The position numbers and the translations under genes were made by a program. This document shows, in pieces, positions 36,139-46,955 of a DNA stretch of 64,000 nt. Under the pieces are notes generated by a model that saw only the letters and a list, made by a program, of their open reading frames with translations, searched no databases and was not told the DNA's origin. Positions within the stretch are counted from its first letter, which is position 1. Each line of letters begins with the position of its first letter. The DNA comes from Perognathus longimembris pacificus (taxonomy: Eukaryota > Chordata > Mammalia > Rodentia > Heteromyidae), in the NCBI RefSeq assembly GCF_023159225.1, contig NC_063171.1, forward strand, positions 9,411,886 to 9,475,885, in the 5' to 3' direction.

Positions 36139-37080
36139 ATGGATTCATGAACCCATATTAATTTGTCAACTGAACTGTTTTTTACTCACTCCTCTGCCTA
36201 GTTAACAGTAGGGACAACATGGACATTTTGTCAACTGATAAGTATATTTGGAGGTTCATGTTATCCCTAGAAATTGCCCTGTAGCTCATTTAAAGTATTG
36301 TTGACTCCTCTGACCAAGTAACAAGGTAAAAGAGCTCAAGTAGTCATCTGACTTTTCTAATTTTTGTTTATAAAAATTTAGTAGTTTAGTAAGTCATTTA
36401 TCTTTAGCTGCATCTATAAAATAAATACCACAATACTCAATTTGGAAGACAGTAATATTTAGAGCGTTTAGAAGACCCACTGCACAAGATCATTAACAAT
36501 AGCTATCATTTGTGGTTATTATTAGCACACACACTCAGCTATGCACATTCTTCTCTGTCCCTTTGTCTTTGTGAAATGACTACGTAGAACTCATATCACT
36601 GGTGCAGACGCAATTAAGTTATCAGATCATAGCCAGGTAAAACACTACAGATACACATACACACACACACACGCACACACACACACACGAGCACTTTTCA
36701 GGCCTTCCATTCTTCACCTATCCCCACTTACATCAAAAGGCAGGAGCCCTGCAATATCCACTCAACATTTTAAGCACAGTCAAGTAGACCTAGAGTAGAT
36801 CTCATTTAGATACTGTAGAAATCCCAGGTGACCACTAGATGTCAGGCTTGTCAAGTAGATAGAAAGGTGTTCCACTGTTACCCTTCCAACTCAGGACTTG
36901 GAATTCATGACTTTGGCAGTGTCCCATAAGAGTCACATTGAGACAGCTCCATTTTATCTTAGTTTCTATCTTGTGATTTATTCCTGTATAGTGTCTTGTG
37001 CAAAGGTGAAATTTCAAAATCAAACAATAAAAATGCAAATGCATCTTGGCACCCAGGGAGCAGAATGGTAGATTCATACG
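36139..37080. other. Unique sequence with an AC tract, no gene seen
   Basis: Interrupted (AC)n at about 36653-36688. Nothing else recognised. Confidence 0.45.
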
Positions 37081-37144
37081 TCTTCTTTTTTTTCTTTTCT
37101 TTTCTTTTTCTTTTTCTTTTTTTTTTTTTTTTTTTTTTTTTTTT
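37081..37144 (+). repeat. (TTTTC)n and T run
   Basis: TTTTC units ending in about 30 T. Confidence 0.95.
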
Positions 37145-37407
37145 GAGAGAGAGGCCAAAACAGGAGTCCTTACTAGAAAGCCAATGACTGCAGGTGGACT
37201 AGCTTCCCAATAACCTGAAGCTTCAAATATAGTTCTTACAAAGATTATAAAGGCAAAAAAGTGCATAAAGACTGAGCGTCACATGCCTTGGGAACTAGAA
37301 AAAGCTTCTTTAACTGAAGCAAGCAATCTAAGTGGAACAATCAAGGACAACCAAGGGCAAATATTCTCTGAAGCAAAGCTTTCCTGGAGCTAAGCAATAT
37401 ATGTGTA

Positions 37408-37682
37408 TTAGAACTAGGGAGGGGAAAGGGAATACCAAAATCGACAAACAAAGGATAAAAAGACAAACCATTCCAAAGGTAATACTTACAAAACCATTTG
37501 GTGTAAACAACTATACAACTCATGGGGGGGGGGGAATAGGGAAAAGGAAAACAGGGAGGCCGGAAGGGGTGGGGGGGGGGTAGATGAGGGAGGAGGTAAC
37601 AAGTTGCATAAGAAATGTACTCACTGCCTTACATATGAAACTGTAAAGCCTCTGTAGTCCACTTTGACAATAAAGGAAAAAA
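37408..37682 (+). mobile_element. L1 3' UTR, 5'-truncated
   Basis: Matches the 3' UTRs at 41870-42110 and 45055-45295: ggaataccaaaatcgac, ccatttggtgtaaacaac, two G runs (37524-37534, 37571-37580), ggaggtaacaagttgcataa and the end ttgacaataaag with an A tail. Only the UTR is present. Confidence 0.88.
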
Positions 37683-37779
37683 ATGGATTCATACTTTCTA
37701 TGTTCAGGTAGCACTGAGGAATGAGGACAACTATGTAGAACTAAGGAAGCCAAGATGTCAAAGAGAGACAGGCTTACCT

Positions 37780-38005
37780 AGCTGTTAGATGGTCTACAGT
37801 GAAGATCAAGCCCCTTTTGAAAGTAACAAGCCCCTGTACTTGACACCTCTTGGAAGTAACAAGTCCCCATTGTTAAGCTAAAGGGAAAATTCCTGTCGTT
37901 TTTGAGTATATAAGAAGCCTTCTGAGATGGCCCAGGACTGCATCTTGAGATGCAGAACTGCAGTCCTGGCGCGCCAGTACTTTCTCACTCAATAAAATCT
38001 TATTT
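37780..38005 (+). mobile_element. LTR-like fragment (endogenous retrovirus solo LTR?)
   Basis: A TATA box (TATATAA, 37907-37913) lies 84 bases before a polyadenylation signal (AATAAA, 37991-37996), the spacing expected for the U3-R part of a retroviral LTR. The region is less AT-rich, with a repeated gtaacaag(c/t)cccc motif at about 37825 and 37857. No internal retroviral gene is nearby, so it would be a solo LTR. Ends (TG...CA) and a TSD are not clear. Confidence 0.45.
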
Positions 38006-38585
38006 TTAATTAAAAAGCAAAAGAGAGGGACAGGCTTGTACAGTGGTCTGATGACCATGAAATAAGAGTGTATCTATAAGAAAACATCTATCATGACAAA
38101 AAGTAACAAGAAAGTCACTTAGGCAATAACATTTTGAAAACCAAGGCTCTCTTTCTTTCATTGCACAGAGGCCAGAAGCTGGGCAGTGGGCATGCACATT
38201 TGGAATCCAGAACTAGCTCATAAAGAACTCTTTACATAACGTCCTCTTCTTTTTTTCTCTTCTTCGACTTCACTGCAATGTCACCCGAAAATAATGAAGT
38301 ATTTATAATTATTTAAGGCCAAACAGAGTAGGATCTTGGAGAGAGTTAAAGAAAGATGATTGGGAGAGCAGAAAAGTAACATGAGAGACCTCAGGAAAGC
38401 AGTGTGACTGCCAACAGACTCAGATCAAGAAAATCTTATAGGATAGATTACATGGATTCCTAAGTTCCCAGAGTGTGTATAAGAAGACAAAAAATAATTT
38501 GATGAGAAAATAATTCACAAGTCATTTTCATCTTTATATTTATGTTTTAATACACATAATTCATATATTTTTATTTCATTTATTT
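38006..38585. other. Unique sequence, no gene seen
   Basis: No repeat or coding signal recognised. Confidence 0.45.
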
Positions 38586-38640
38586 TTTGCCAGTACTGGG
38601 TGGGGCTTTAACTCAAGGCTTTGGGCTCTTATTTGACATG
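38586..38640 (-). mobile_element. Geo-monomer fragment
   Basis: ttgccagtactgggtggggc and ttaactcaaggctttgggc are the reverse of the Geo 3' end; only about 55 bases remain. Confidence 0.6.
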
Positions 38641-39434
38641 AAGATAACTCACGTAGCTAGAGTCATTGTGGATGTGCCCTTGAAGAGGATATTGGCACCC
38701 CAGACTTTAAACACATTCACTGGGGGAGCTTGACATGTCTCTTTATGGAAAGTAAGTCCCTGTGTCTATTTCCAAGCTACCATCTTCAAGATACAGTCTT
38801 CTTGTCTTAACTCAGTATTACTCTGTGGGTCACCCTTTTGTTCCTGATGCTTTACTGAAAATATCTGATTGGTTCATAACCCTCCATCACATCTAGCTAT
38901 ACTCTTCTCCTTTCCCAAGATAACTGAGGCCCTGACACACAAACTCAGGTTTGTTCTCCTAAGCTTCATCCATGAATCACCTAGGAGAAATAATTTGGAT
39001 GCTTATTTTACAAATATAACCTTTTAGAGAAAAAATTATGAGGGTAAGATAAACGTAATTATGTACCATGTTCTGTGCTTTGTGATTTACATACATTATT
39101 TTAATCCTTTCAAGCAATACTGGAGTTAGATGTTATTAACCTTTAAAAAGATATTAAGCATGCTCTGATTTAATAGATATCCAAGTAAGCGTAAAATAAT
39201 TAAGGTCTTATAACCTAATAAAGACACTAAGATTTATGAATCAATTTATTAATCAAAAAGCACTCAAGTCTACAAAACCTCTAAAAGCATTTTTGAAAAT
39301 GATGTTATAAACACATTATATTTTAGCTCCAGGAAAACTTCCCTGTTTCCCCAAACATCCAAAGGCATATGCAAGTTTTAATTTTAATCTAATTTTTAAA
39401 TAACAAACTGTTTCATACATTATTTGATGCCTTT
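38641..39434. other. AT-rich unique sequence, no gene seen
   Basis: Positions 39060-39230 have the flavour of ancient MIR/L2 3' ends (tgatttacatacattatttt, aatcctttcaagcaatac) but are too eroded to call. Confidence 0.4.
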
Positions 39435-39725
39435 TTGTTTTGATTTGATTTGGCTTTGCTATGCAACTCAGGCTGACTATGAACTTGTAATCCTATTGCC
39501 CCAGCTTTCTAGGATTACACACATGCACAGCATAACAACTCCCAGCTAGTTGGTGTCATTTTTGTTTACTTAGTCCTGGGCTTTGTAGTCAGAGAACAGG
39601 GTGTCTGGCAAGCACACACCCACTTAAGCCACACTCCAGCTCATTTTGACTATTTTTTAATAGCTCAAGTAGGGTCTCATGTTTTTTGAAAAGGGCCAGC
39701 TTGGAACACACAGCCATATTTGATG
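39435..39725 (-). mobile_element. Old B1-like and ID-like SINE cluster
   Basis: tcaggctgactatgaacttg and ctttctaggattacacacat are the reverse of a B1 body. It is followed by an ID/Geo-like stretch (ctggcaagcacacacccact, ttaagccacactccagctc) and a second B1 piece (gtagggtctcatgttttttg). Strongly diverged. Confidence 0.55.
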
Positions 39726-40630
39726 TGTTTTTAAAAGTGAGTTCTGTAGCATGAAATTCTCAGTAAAAGGATACAAATTCATTCATACAAACATTGTATG
39801 AGATATTTGTATTTGATGCATGAATTTAGTTCCCTATCATTTACATTCTTAAAACTCTTCAGACATGCACATATTTTAAAATGACTTAAGAGATGAACTG
39901 GTTCCTTTGGGGGTCTCCCAGAGATGTTTAAGAAAACTAGTAAACTATGAAAATGGTAATTACAGGAAACAGAACTGTTGGAAATTCAATATGCACTTTC
40001 AATCTCTTCTTATATATGGTGACTAAAATCTTTGGAATAAATCATCCTAGTAGCATACTAGCACACCCACATGACAAAATACAGGGTTTATTCTTATTAG
40101 TAGAGCACAATTATTTATAAATCATCATAAAAATCATCATAAAATGAGAAGTGAGCATCCAGTGAAGAGAAGCAGGCACAACTGCAAAGCCTGAGCAGCA
40201 AGGCCAAGTCAGATACTTGTCATACTTTCTGACTTCATTTATTTTTCTGACACCTGTAAGCAGATAAATTAGGTAAGGTTGATGGTCAATTTTCTGTTGT
40301 TTTGATGTAAGCAGAAATTGTTTTTCACATCTACAGAAAATGTTATTACAATATTGCAAATGACAGAATTGGGTCAATACACTTTAGAAGATGAATTAAA
40401 TACTTTTAAAATGTGATTGAAGAAATTCTGAGTCATTAGAAAATACCTGTTAAGATGGTCCTCAGGAAGGAAAATACTTCATGTGAACCATTTTCTTTCA
40501 TGGAAACTTGACTTTTAGTTTGTGCCTCATAGATCATATGGTCTTTAAGTGGGATATAAAACAACTGACAAGGGCTTCTTGGCGTTAGCCGAAAGGAGTT
40601 CCAAAATTTTTACATGTGCCTCACTCAAAA
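39726..40630. other. Unique sequence, no gene seen
   Basis: No repeat or coding signal recognised. Confidence 0.45.
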
Positions 40631-40644
40631 AAATTTCTGTGTCT
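40631..40644. repeat. TSD, left copy, of plus-strand L1
   Basis: aaatttctgtgtct; matches 45301-45313 apart from one T. Confidence 0.8.
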
Positions 40645-41374
40645 GATCAACACACCAAAAACTGAACAAAGAAACCACAGAACTAAACAATTGCATAGAC
40701 CAACTAGACTTAATCAACATCTACAGAATATTCCACCCAGAAAGGACAGAATACACATTCTTTTCGGCAGCACATGGAACATTCTCCAAAACAGATCATA
40801 TCTTAGGGCACAAAGAAAATCTGTACAAATTCAGAAGTATCAAAACCATTCCCTGCATTCTCTCAGACCACAATGGAATAAAATTAGAGCTCAACTCAAA
40901 CAACCACCACAGAAATTGCTACAATTCATGGAGACTAAACAACACACTGCTGAACCATCAGAGGGTCATTGAAGAAATTGAAACGGAAATTCAAATGTTT
41001 ATGGAATTCAACCAAGTTGAGGACACAAAGTACCAGCTCCTTTGGGACACAGCAAAGGCAGTACTACGAGGAAAATTTATATCTCTGAGTGCATACATAA
41101 ACAAACTGGAGAAACAGCAACTCAATAATTTAAGGAAGCACCTTAATTTCCTTGAGAGAGAACAACAAGCCAAACCCCAAATCAATAGACGGAAGGAAAT
41201 AATTAAAATCAAAACAGAATTAAATCAATTAGAGACGAAAAAAAAAACATCGAAAGAATCAACAAAACAAAGAGTTGGTTCTTTGAAAAAATCAACAAGA
41301 TAGACAGACCCCTGGCAAACCTGACCAAAAAACAAAGGCAGCAGACTCAAATAAACAAGATAAGAGATAAAACA
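40645..41374 (+). pseudogene. L1 ORF2, endonuclease end and linker
   Basis: The frame from about 40650 reads the last part of the endonuclease, including the catalytic-type SDH triplet at 40863-40871 followed by the GIKLEL block. It then reads the Lys/Glu-rich linker (KQQLNNLRKHLNFLEREQQ at about 41105-41165). A run of A near 41230-41242 shifts the frame. The nested L1 cuts the gene after 41374. The N-terminal half of the endonuclease is missing, so no active enzyme is possible. Confidence 0.87.
41362..41374. repeat. TSD, left copy, of nested L1 (41375-42134)
   Basis: aagagataaaaca, repeated exactly at 42135-42147. Confidence 0.9.
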
Positions 41375-42134
41375 AATTGTCATAGTGAGAATCTGGAACC
41401 AACCCAGATGCCCCTCCATAAACGAATGGATCAGGAAAATGTTGTACATATACACAATGGAATTTTATGCCTCTATCAGAAAGAATGACATTGTTCCATT
41501 TGTAAGGAAACGGAAGGACTTGGAAAAAGTTATACTAAGTGAAGTGAGCCAGACCCAAAGAAACATAGACTCTATGGCCTCCCTTATTGGGAATAATTAG
41601 TACAGGTTTAGGCAAGCCATAGCAGAGCATCACAAGGCCCAATAGCTATACCCTTATGAACACATAAGATGATGCTAAGTGAAATGAACTCCATGTTATG
41701 GAAACAATTGTTATATCACAGTTGTAACTACTTTCAACGTCCTATGTGTATGTGTAGTTTCTTTTATTGATGATGTTCTTGTATCACCTTCCTGTGGTTG
41801 TACCTACACTATCTCTGTAATCTTATCTGAGTATATTGGAAACCGTGTTTACTGGTATTGGAAGTAGGAAATTCAAAGGGAATACCAAATTTGAGAGACA
41901 CAGGGTAAAAAAAGAGAAACAACTACAAAAGCAATACTTGCAAAACTGTTTGGTGTAAGTGAACTGAACACCTGGGGGGGAGGGAAAAGGGGGGGAGGGA
42001 GGGGGGTATGAGGGACAAGGTAACAAACAGTACAAGAAATGTATCCAATGCCTAACGTATGAAACTGTAACCTCTCTGTACATCAGTTTTATAATAAAAA
42101 TTTGAAAAAGAAAAAAAATCTTAAAAGAAAAAAA
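41375..42134 (+). mobile_element. Nested L1 3' end inside the plus-strand L1
   Basis: A short copy of about 760 bases: the last 70 or so ORF2 codons, the 3' UTR with G-run tract (41974-42006), AATAAA at 42093-42098 and an A-rich tail. The TSD aagagataaaaca is exact at 41362-41374 and 42135-42147. It has the same orientation as its host. Confidence 0.93.
41385..41600 (+). pseudogene. L1 ORF2 terminal codons in the nested copy
   Basis: Open to the natural stop; it reads [18 protein letters not shown], then [15 protein letters not shown] and ends SLIGNN. This is only the C-terminal tail of a protein of about 1275 residues, so it has no function of its own. Confidence 0.85.
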
Positions 42135-42147
42135 AAAGAGATAAAAC
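42135..42147. repeat. TSD, right copy, of nested L1 (41375-42134)
   Basis: Exact copy of 41362-41374; the host ORF2 continues after it. Confidence 0.9.
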
Positions 42148-43247
42148 AGGTAACATCACCACCCGAAATTCAGAAAATAATAAGGGACTATTTTGCAAAC
42201 TTTTATGCCAACAAATTCGAGAACTTGGAAGAAATGAATGATTTCCAAGAAAAAATTCATATCCCCAAACTGAACCATGAAAATTTAAACCTCCTAAACA
42301 GACCCATATCCAGTATTGAAATAGAAATGGCAATAAATGATCTCCCATCCAAGAAAAGCCCAGGTCCAGACGGATTCACTGCAGAATTCTACAAGGCCTT
42401 CAAAACAGAACTCACACCAATATTTCTCAAACTCTTCAATGGAATTGAAAGAGAACGTTCACTTCCAGACTCATTCTATGAAGCCAGTATAACCCTCATC
42501 CCAAAACCAGGCAGGGACTCATCAAGGAAAGAGGGCTATAGACCGATCTCCCTGATGAACATAGACGCAAAAATTCTCAACAAAATTCTGGCCAATCGAC
42601 TTCAACAGGTCATCAAAAAAATCATACACCACGATCAAACGGGATTCATCCCAGAGATGCAAAGTTGGTTTAATATACACAAGTCAATTAATGTAATCCA
42701 CCACATCAACCGGAGCAAGGTAAAGAACCACATGGTTTTATCTCTGGACGCAGAAAAAGCGTTTGATAAAATCCAGCACCCATTTATGCTAAAAGCCCTG
42801 GAAAAACTGGGATTCCAGGGAACATTCCTGAATATAATCAAGGCAGTTTATGACAAACCAACAGCAAGCATAACTCTAAATGGTGAAAAACTAAAGCCAT
42901 TCCCTTTAAAATCAGGAACAAGGCAGGGATGTCCACTGTCTCCCCTGCTCTTCAACATGGTACTAGAATTTCTAGCCAGAGCAATTAAGCAAGAAGAAAA
43001 TATAAAGGGGATCCAAGTAGGTAAAGATGAAGTTAAACTCTCTATCTTCGCAGATGACATGATCCTATACCTAAAGAATCCCATAGACTCTACCCCCAAG
43101 CTACTAGAGCTGATCCAAAACTTTGGCAAAGTTGCAGGATATAAAATAAACCTTCAAAAATCAATGGCCTTTCTCTTTGCTAACGACCCAAAGACTGAGG
43201 CTGATATCAGGAAAGCAACGCCCTTTGCAATAGCCCCCAAAACATAA
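42148..43247 (+). pseudogene. L1 ORF2, reverse transcriptase domain (outer plus-strand copy)
   Basis: About 366 codons in one open frame after the nested element. It contains the reverse transcriptase blocks in order: [71 protein letters not shown] and the catalytic FADD at 43047-43058. The residues typical of an active site look intact. The frame ends at a TAA (43245-43247) made by loss of one A near 43235, so the thumb and C-terminus are out of frame. Confidence 0.9.
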
Positions 43248-44765
43248 AATACCTATGAATAACCTTAACCAAAGAAGTGAAAGACCTCTTTGAGGAGAAC
43301 TTTAAAACCTTGAAAAACGAAAATAAGTCAGACCTAAGGAAATGGAAAACCCTCCCATGCTCCTGGATTGGGAGGATTAATATAATCAAAATGGCAATAT
43401 TGCCAAAGGCTATCTACAAATTCAATGCAATACCCATTAATATCCCAACACCATTCTTTGATGAAATAGAGGAAGCAATCCAGAAATTCATATGGAATAA
43501 TAAAAGACCTAGAATAGCAAAAACAATCCTAAGCAGAAAGAACAGTGCTGGAGGAATTACAATACCCAACTTCAAGTTGTATTATAAAGCTATAGTAATA
43601 AAAACAGCTTGGTATTGGCACCGGAACAGGCCTGCAAACCAATGGAACAGAATTGAAGACCCGGGAATGAACCCACAGAACTACGCCTACTTAATCTTTG
43701 ATAAAGGGGCTAAAACAATAGTTTGGAAGAAAGATAGCCTCTTTACAAATTGTGCTGGAAAAACTGACTCAACACATGCAACAAACTAAAACTAGATCCT
43801 TATTATATCACGCTGCAACAAAATCAATTCCTAATGGATTAAAGACCTTGAAATCAAAACAGACACCCTGAAAACACTAAAGGAAGAAGTAGGAGAAACA
43901 CTTGGGCTCCTTGGCACAGGACGGAACTTCCTTAACAAAGACCCAGAAAAGCTACAAATCAAAGAAAGGTTGGACAAATGGGACTGCATCAAACTGCAGA
44001 GCTTCTGCATGGCAAAGGACATAGCTCGCAAGATAAACAGAAAGCCCACAGACTGGGAGAAGATCTTTACCGGCCATTCAACGGACAAAGGCCTCATATC
44101 TAAAATATATGCAGAACTAAAAAAATTACCTTCCTCCATAACAAAACCGCAAAGAACTAATAGCCCGCTCATCAAGTGGGCTAAAGACTTACAAAGAGAC
44201 TTCTCCGATGAGGAAATGAGAATGGCCAAGAGACATATGAAAAAGTGCTCTACATCACTGGCCATAAAAGAAATGCAAATCAACACAACATTGAGATTCC
44301 ATCTCACCCCAGTAAGAATGTCATATATCAAGAAAACTAACAATAACAGTTGTTGGAGGGGATGTGGCCAAAAGGGAACCCTACTTCATTGTTGGTGGGA
44401 ATGTAAACAGGTTCAGCCACTCTGGCAAGCAGTATGGAGATTCCTCAGAAGGCTAAATATAGAACTCCCCTATGACCCAGCAACCCCACTTTTGGGTATT
44501 TATCCAAAAAAACACAAACAAAATCACAGTAAAGCCACCAGCACAACAATGTTCATTGCAGCGCAATTTGTCATAGCGAGAATGTGGAACCAACCCAGAT
44601 GCCCCTCCGTAGACAAATGGATCAGGAAAATGTGGTACATATACACAATGGAATTTTATGCTTCTATCAGAAAGAATGACATTGCCCCATTTGTAAGGAA
44701 ATAGAAGGACTTGGAAAAAATTATACTAAGTGAAGTGAGCCAGACCCAAAGAAACATGGACTCTA
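43248..44765 (+). pseudogene. L1 ORF2, thumb and C-terminal region (outer plus-strand copy)
   Basis: Two open stretches remain (43277-43789 and 43970-44704), separated by a shift and stops around 43750-43850. The second holds the cysteine motif CWRGC-(7)-H-(4)-C near 44350-44405. A TGG-to-TAG change at 44701-44703 stops the frame some 30 codons early compared with the nested copy at 1963-3537. Confidence 0.88.
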
Positions 44766-45300
44766 TGGTCTCCCTTATTGGGAATAATTAGCACAGGTTT
44801 AGGCAAGTCACAGCAGAGGATCACAAGAGCCCAATAGCTATACCATTATGATCACATAAGATGATGCTAAGTGAAATGAACTCCATTTTATGGAAATGAT
44901 TGTTATATCACACTTGTAACTACTTTCAACATCCCATGTGTATCTGTAGTTTCCACTATTGATGATGTTCTTGTATCACCTTCTTGTGATTGTATCTACA
45001 CTATCTCTGTAATCTTATCTGAGTATATTGGAAACCGTGTATACTGGTATTAGAATTAGGAAATTGAAAGGGAATACCAAAATTGAGAGACAAAGGGTAA
45101 AATAAGAGAAACAACAACAAAAGCAATACTTGCAAAACTGTTTGGTGTAAGTGAACTGAACACCTGGGGGGGAGGGAAAAGGGGGGGAGGGAGGGGTTAT
45201 GAGGGACAAGTTAACAAACAGTACAAGAAATGTATCCAATGCCTAACGTATGAAACTGTAACCTCTCTGTACATCACTTTTATAATAAAAACTTAAAAAA

Positions 45301-45313
45301 AAATTCTGTGTCT
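45301..45313. repeat. TSD, right copy, of plus-strand L1
   Basis: aaattctgtgtct directly after the A tail. Confidence 0.8.
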
Positions 45314-45743
45314 CTCAGGACCCAATGAAATAAGTCACTAGGCTGTCTACAACTGTATGCATTTGTACCCAGAATCGTAAGCGTTCTTTTTCTAGTTATT
45401 TCTGATGCGAGACTCCTGTCTTCTTCCATGGCACTATTCTGCCTTTGTGTTCGGCATAAATTTATTATTTGGAATTGCAGATAAACTTGTCTTGGAAGGA
45501 ATGACACTTTGTGAATGCAAGCTGCTGATATAGGCTGCTTAAATAACCAATCATGTGTGTGTGGTGTTCATTGGTTGCACAACATGTTCTAATTGAGTCA
45601 CTGATTTCCCTCAAATAACATATTTATAGCCTTAATATAGCTTTGGTATGGTTTGTTTCACACTATCCCAACTTACATTTTTAAAGGAAGATTTCAATTA
45701 ACTCAATTGGAATTCTACATATTATTTTAATTTTTTCTTTGTA
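45314..45743. other. Unique sequence, no gene seen
   Basis: No repeat or coding signal recognised. Confidence 0.45.
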
Positions 45744-45984
45744 GCTGGGTACTGGTGGCTCACGTCAGTAATCCTAACTACTCAGGAGGCTGAGATCTAT
45801 GAATCTTGGTTCAAAGCCAGGCCGGGCAGGAAAGTCTGTAAGACACTTATCTTCAATTAATCACCAGAAACAAGAAGTAGCACTGTGGCTCAAGTGGTAG
45901 AGTGCTAGCCTTGAGCTGAAGAACTCAGGGAGAGTGCCCAGGCTAGAATTGCAGCCCTATGACTGACAAAAAAAAAAAAAAATT
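45744..45984 (+). mobile_element. B1-Geo composite SINE, complete
   Basis: One of the cleanest copies: 7SL/B1-like head (gctgggtactggtggctcac, actactcaggaggctgagat), unique middle (aagacacttatcttcaatta), Geo tail (tggctcaagtggtagagtgc, gccttgagc) and an A tail at 45969-45981. Confidence 0.88.
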
Positions 45985-46107
45985 CCTTATACTTATATAA
46001 TTAAATTTTCCTTAAATGGTAACTTATATAGAAATTTCTTCTATCAATACTCTTCCATTTTCTGATATTACTACTAACTAGACAGCAAACTCCATTGCTG
46101 ACTTCTT

Positions 46108-46311
46108 TTTTTTTTTTTTGCCAGTCCTGGGCCTTGGACTCAGGGCCTGAGCACTGTCCCTGGCTTCTTCCCGCTCAAGGCTAGCACTCTGCCACTTGAG
46201 CCACAGCGCCGCTTCTGGCCGTTTTCTGTATATGTGGTGCTGGGGAATCGAACCTAGGGCCTCGTGTATCCGAGGCAGGCACTCTTGCCACTAGGCTATA
46301 TCCCCAGCCCT
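46108..46311 (-). mobile_element. IDL-Geo dimeric SINE
   Basis: Complete dimer on minus with a poly-T (A tail) at 46108-46119 on plus and a 14-bp TSD attgctgacttctt at 46094-46107 and 46312-46325. Still CpG-containing, so fairly young. Confidence 0.95.
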
Positions 46312-46652
46312 ATTGCTGACTTCTTAATAATATTGGTATTATTTTAGAATTTAGTTTTACATACAGTAATTAGTAGGCATTAATAACAGTATCATTTTGA
46401 TTTCCAAAGCAAACAGGTCTAGCCCATTTCCTGATACACAACCACTTGTGTGCCTAATCCAATCCTTAAAGTGAGTCACATGTATTATCTGAGTCCAGGA
46501 GGCAAATGCAAATAACCTGACATTTAGCACAAATATTTCCTCTGATAACACTTGTGAATTTTCCTATATCTTCTTACAAAAGAAATGGAAAATACAGTAG
46601 ACACTGTAGTCAGATTATTTGAGATTTGTATGCCTATGATACTGTGTGTTTG

Positions 46653-46656
<4 letters not shown>

Positions 46657-46694
<38 letters not shown>
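46657..46694 (+). repeat. (TG)n microsatellite
   Basis: TG run of about 19 units. Confidence 0.96.
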
Positions 46695-46695
<1 letters not shown>

Positions 46696-46707
46696 ATTCA
46701 AGCAAGC

Positions 46708-46955
46708 TCACCAGTGCTAGGGGTTGAATTTAGATCCGCCATACTATTACTGAGCTTTTTTGCTCTATCACTTCAGCCATAGCACTACTTCCTTTTGTTG
46801 TTGTTGTTGGTGGTGGTGGTGGTAGTAGCAGTGGTGGTGGTTAAATGGAGATAAGTGTCTCATAGACTTCTCTGTGTGGATTGTCTTTGAATTTTAATCT
46901 TCAGATTTCAGATTCCTGAGTAGCTAGAATTATAGGCAGAAACCAATGCTACCTG
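46708..46955 (-). mobile_element. B1-Geo SINE with an internal triplet expansion
   Basis: On plus: Geo part (aggggttgaatttagatccg, tctatcacttcagccatagc), then (TTG)n(TGG)n at 46795-46842, then the middle (ggagataagtgtctcatag) and B1 head (gattcctgagtagctagaat). Confidence 0.75.

Larger units (their letters stand above)
40645..45300 (+). mobile_element. 5'-truncated L1 carrying a nested L1
   Basis: It starts inside the endonuclease domain and runs through the reverse transcriptase, C-terminal region and 3' UTR to AATAAA at 45284-45289 and an A tail. It is flanked by a 13-14 bp TSD (aaattctgtgtct type) at 40631-40644 and 45301-45313, with one extra T on the left. A 760-bp L1 is inserted at 41375-42134. 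ORF2 is broken by a shift near 41235 (A run), one near 43235, one near 43750 and TAG at 44701-44703. The 3' UTR has the G-run tract at 45166-45196. Confidence 0.94.
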
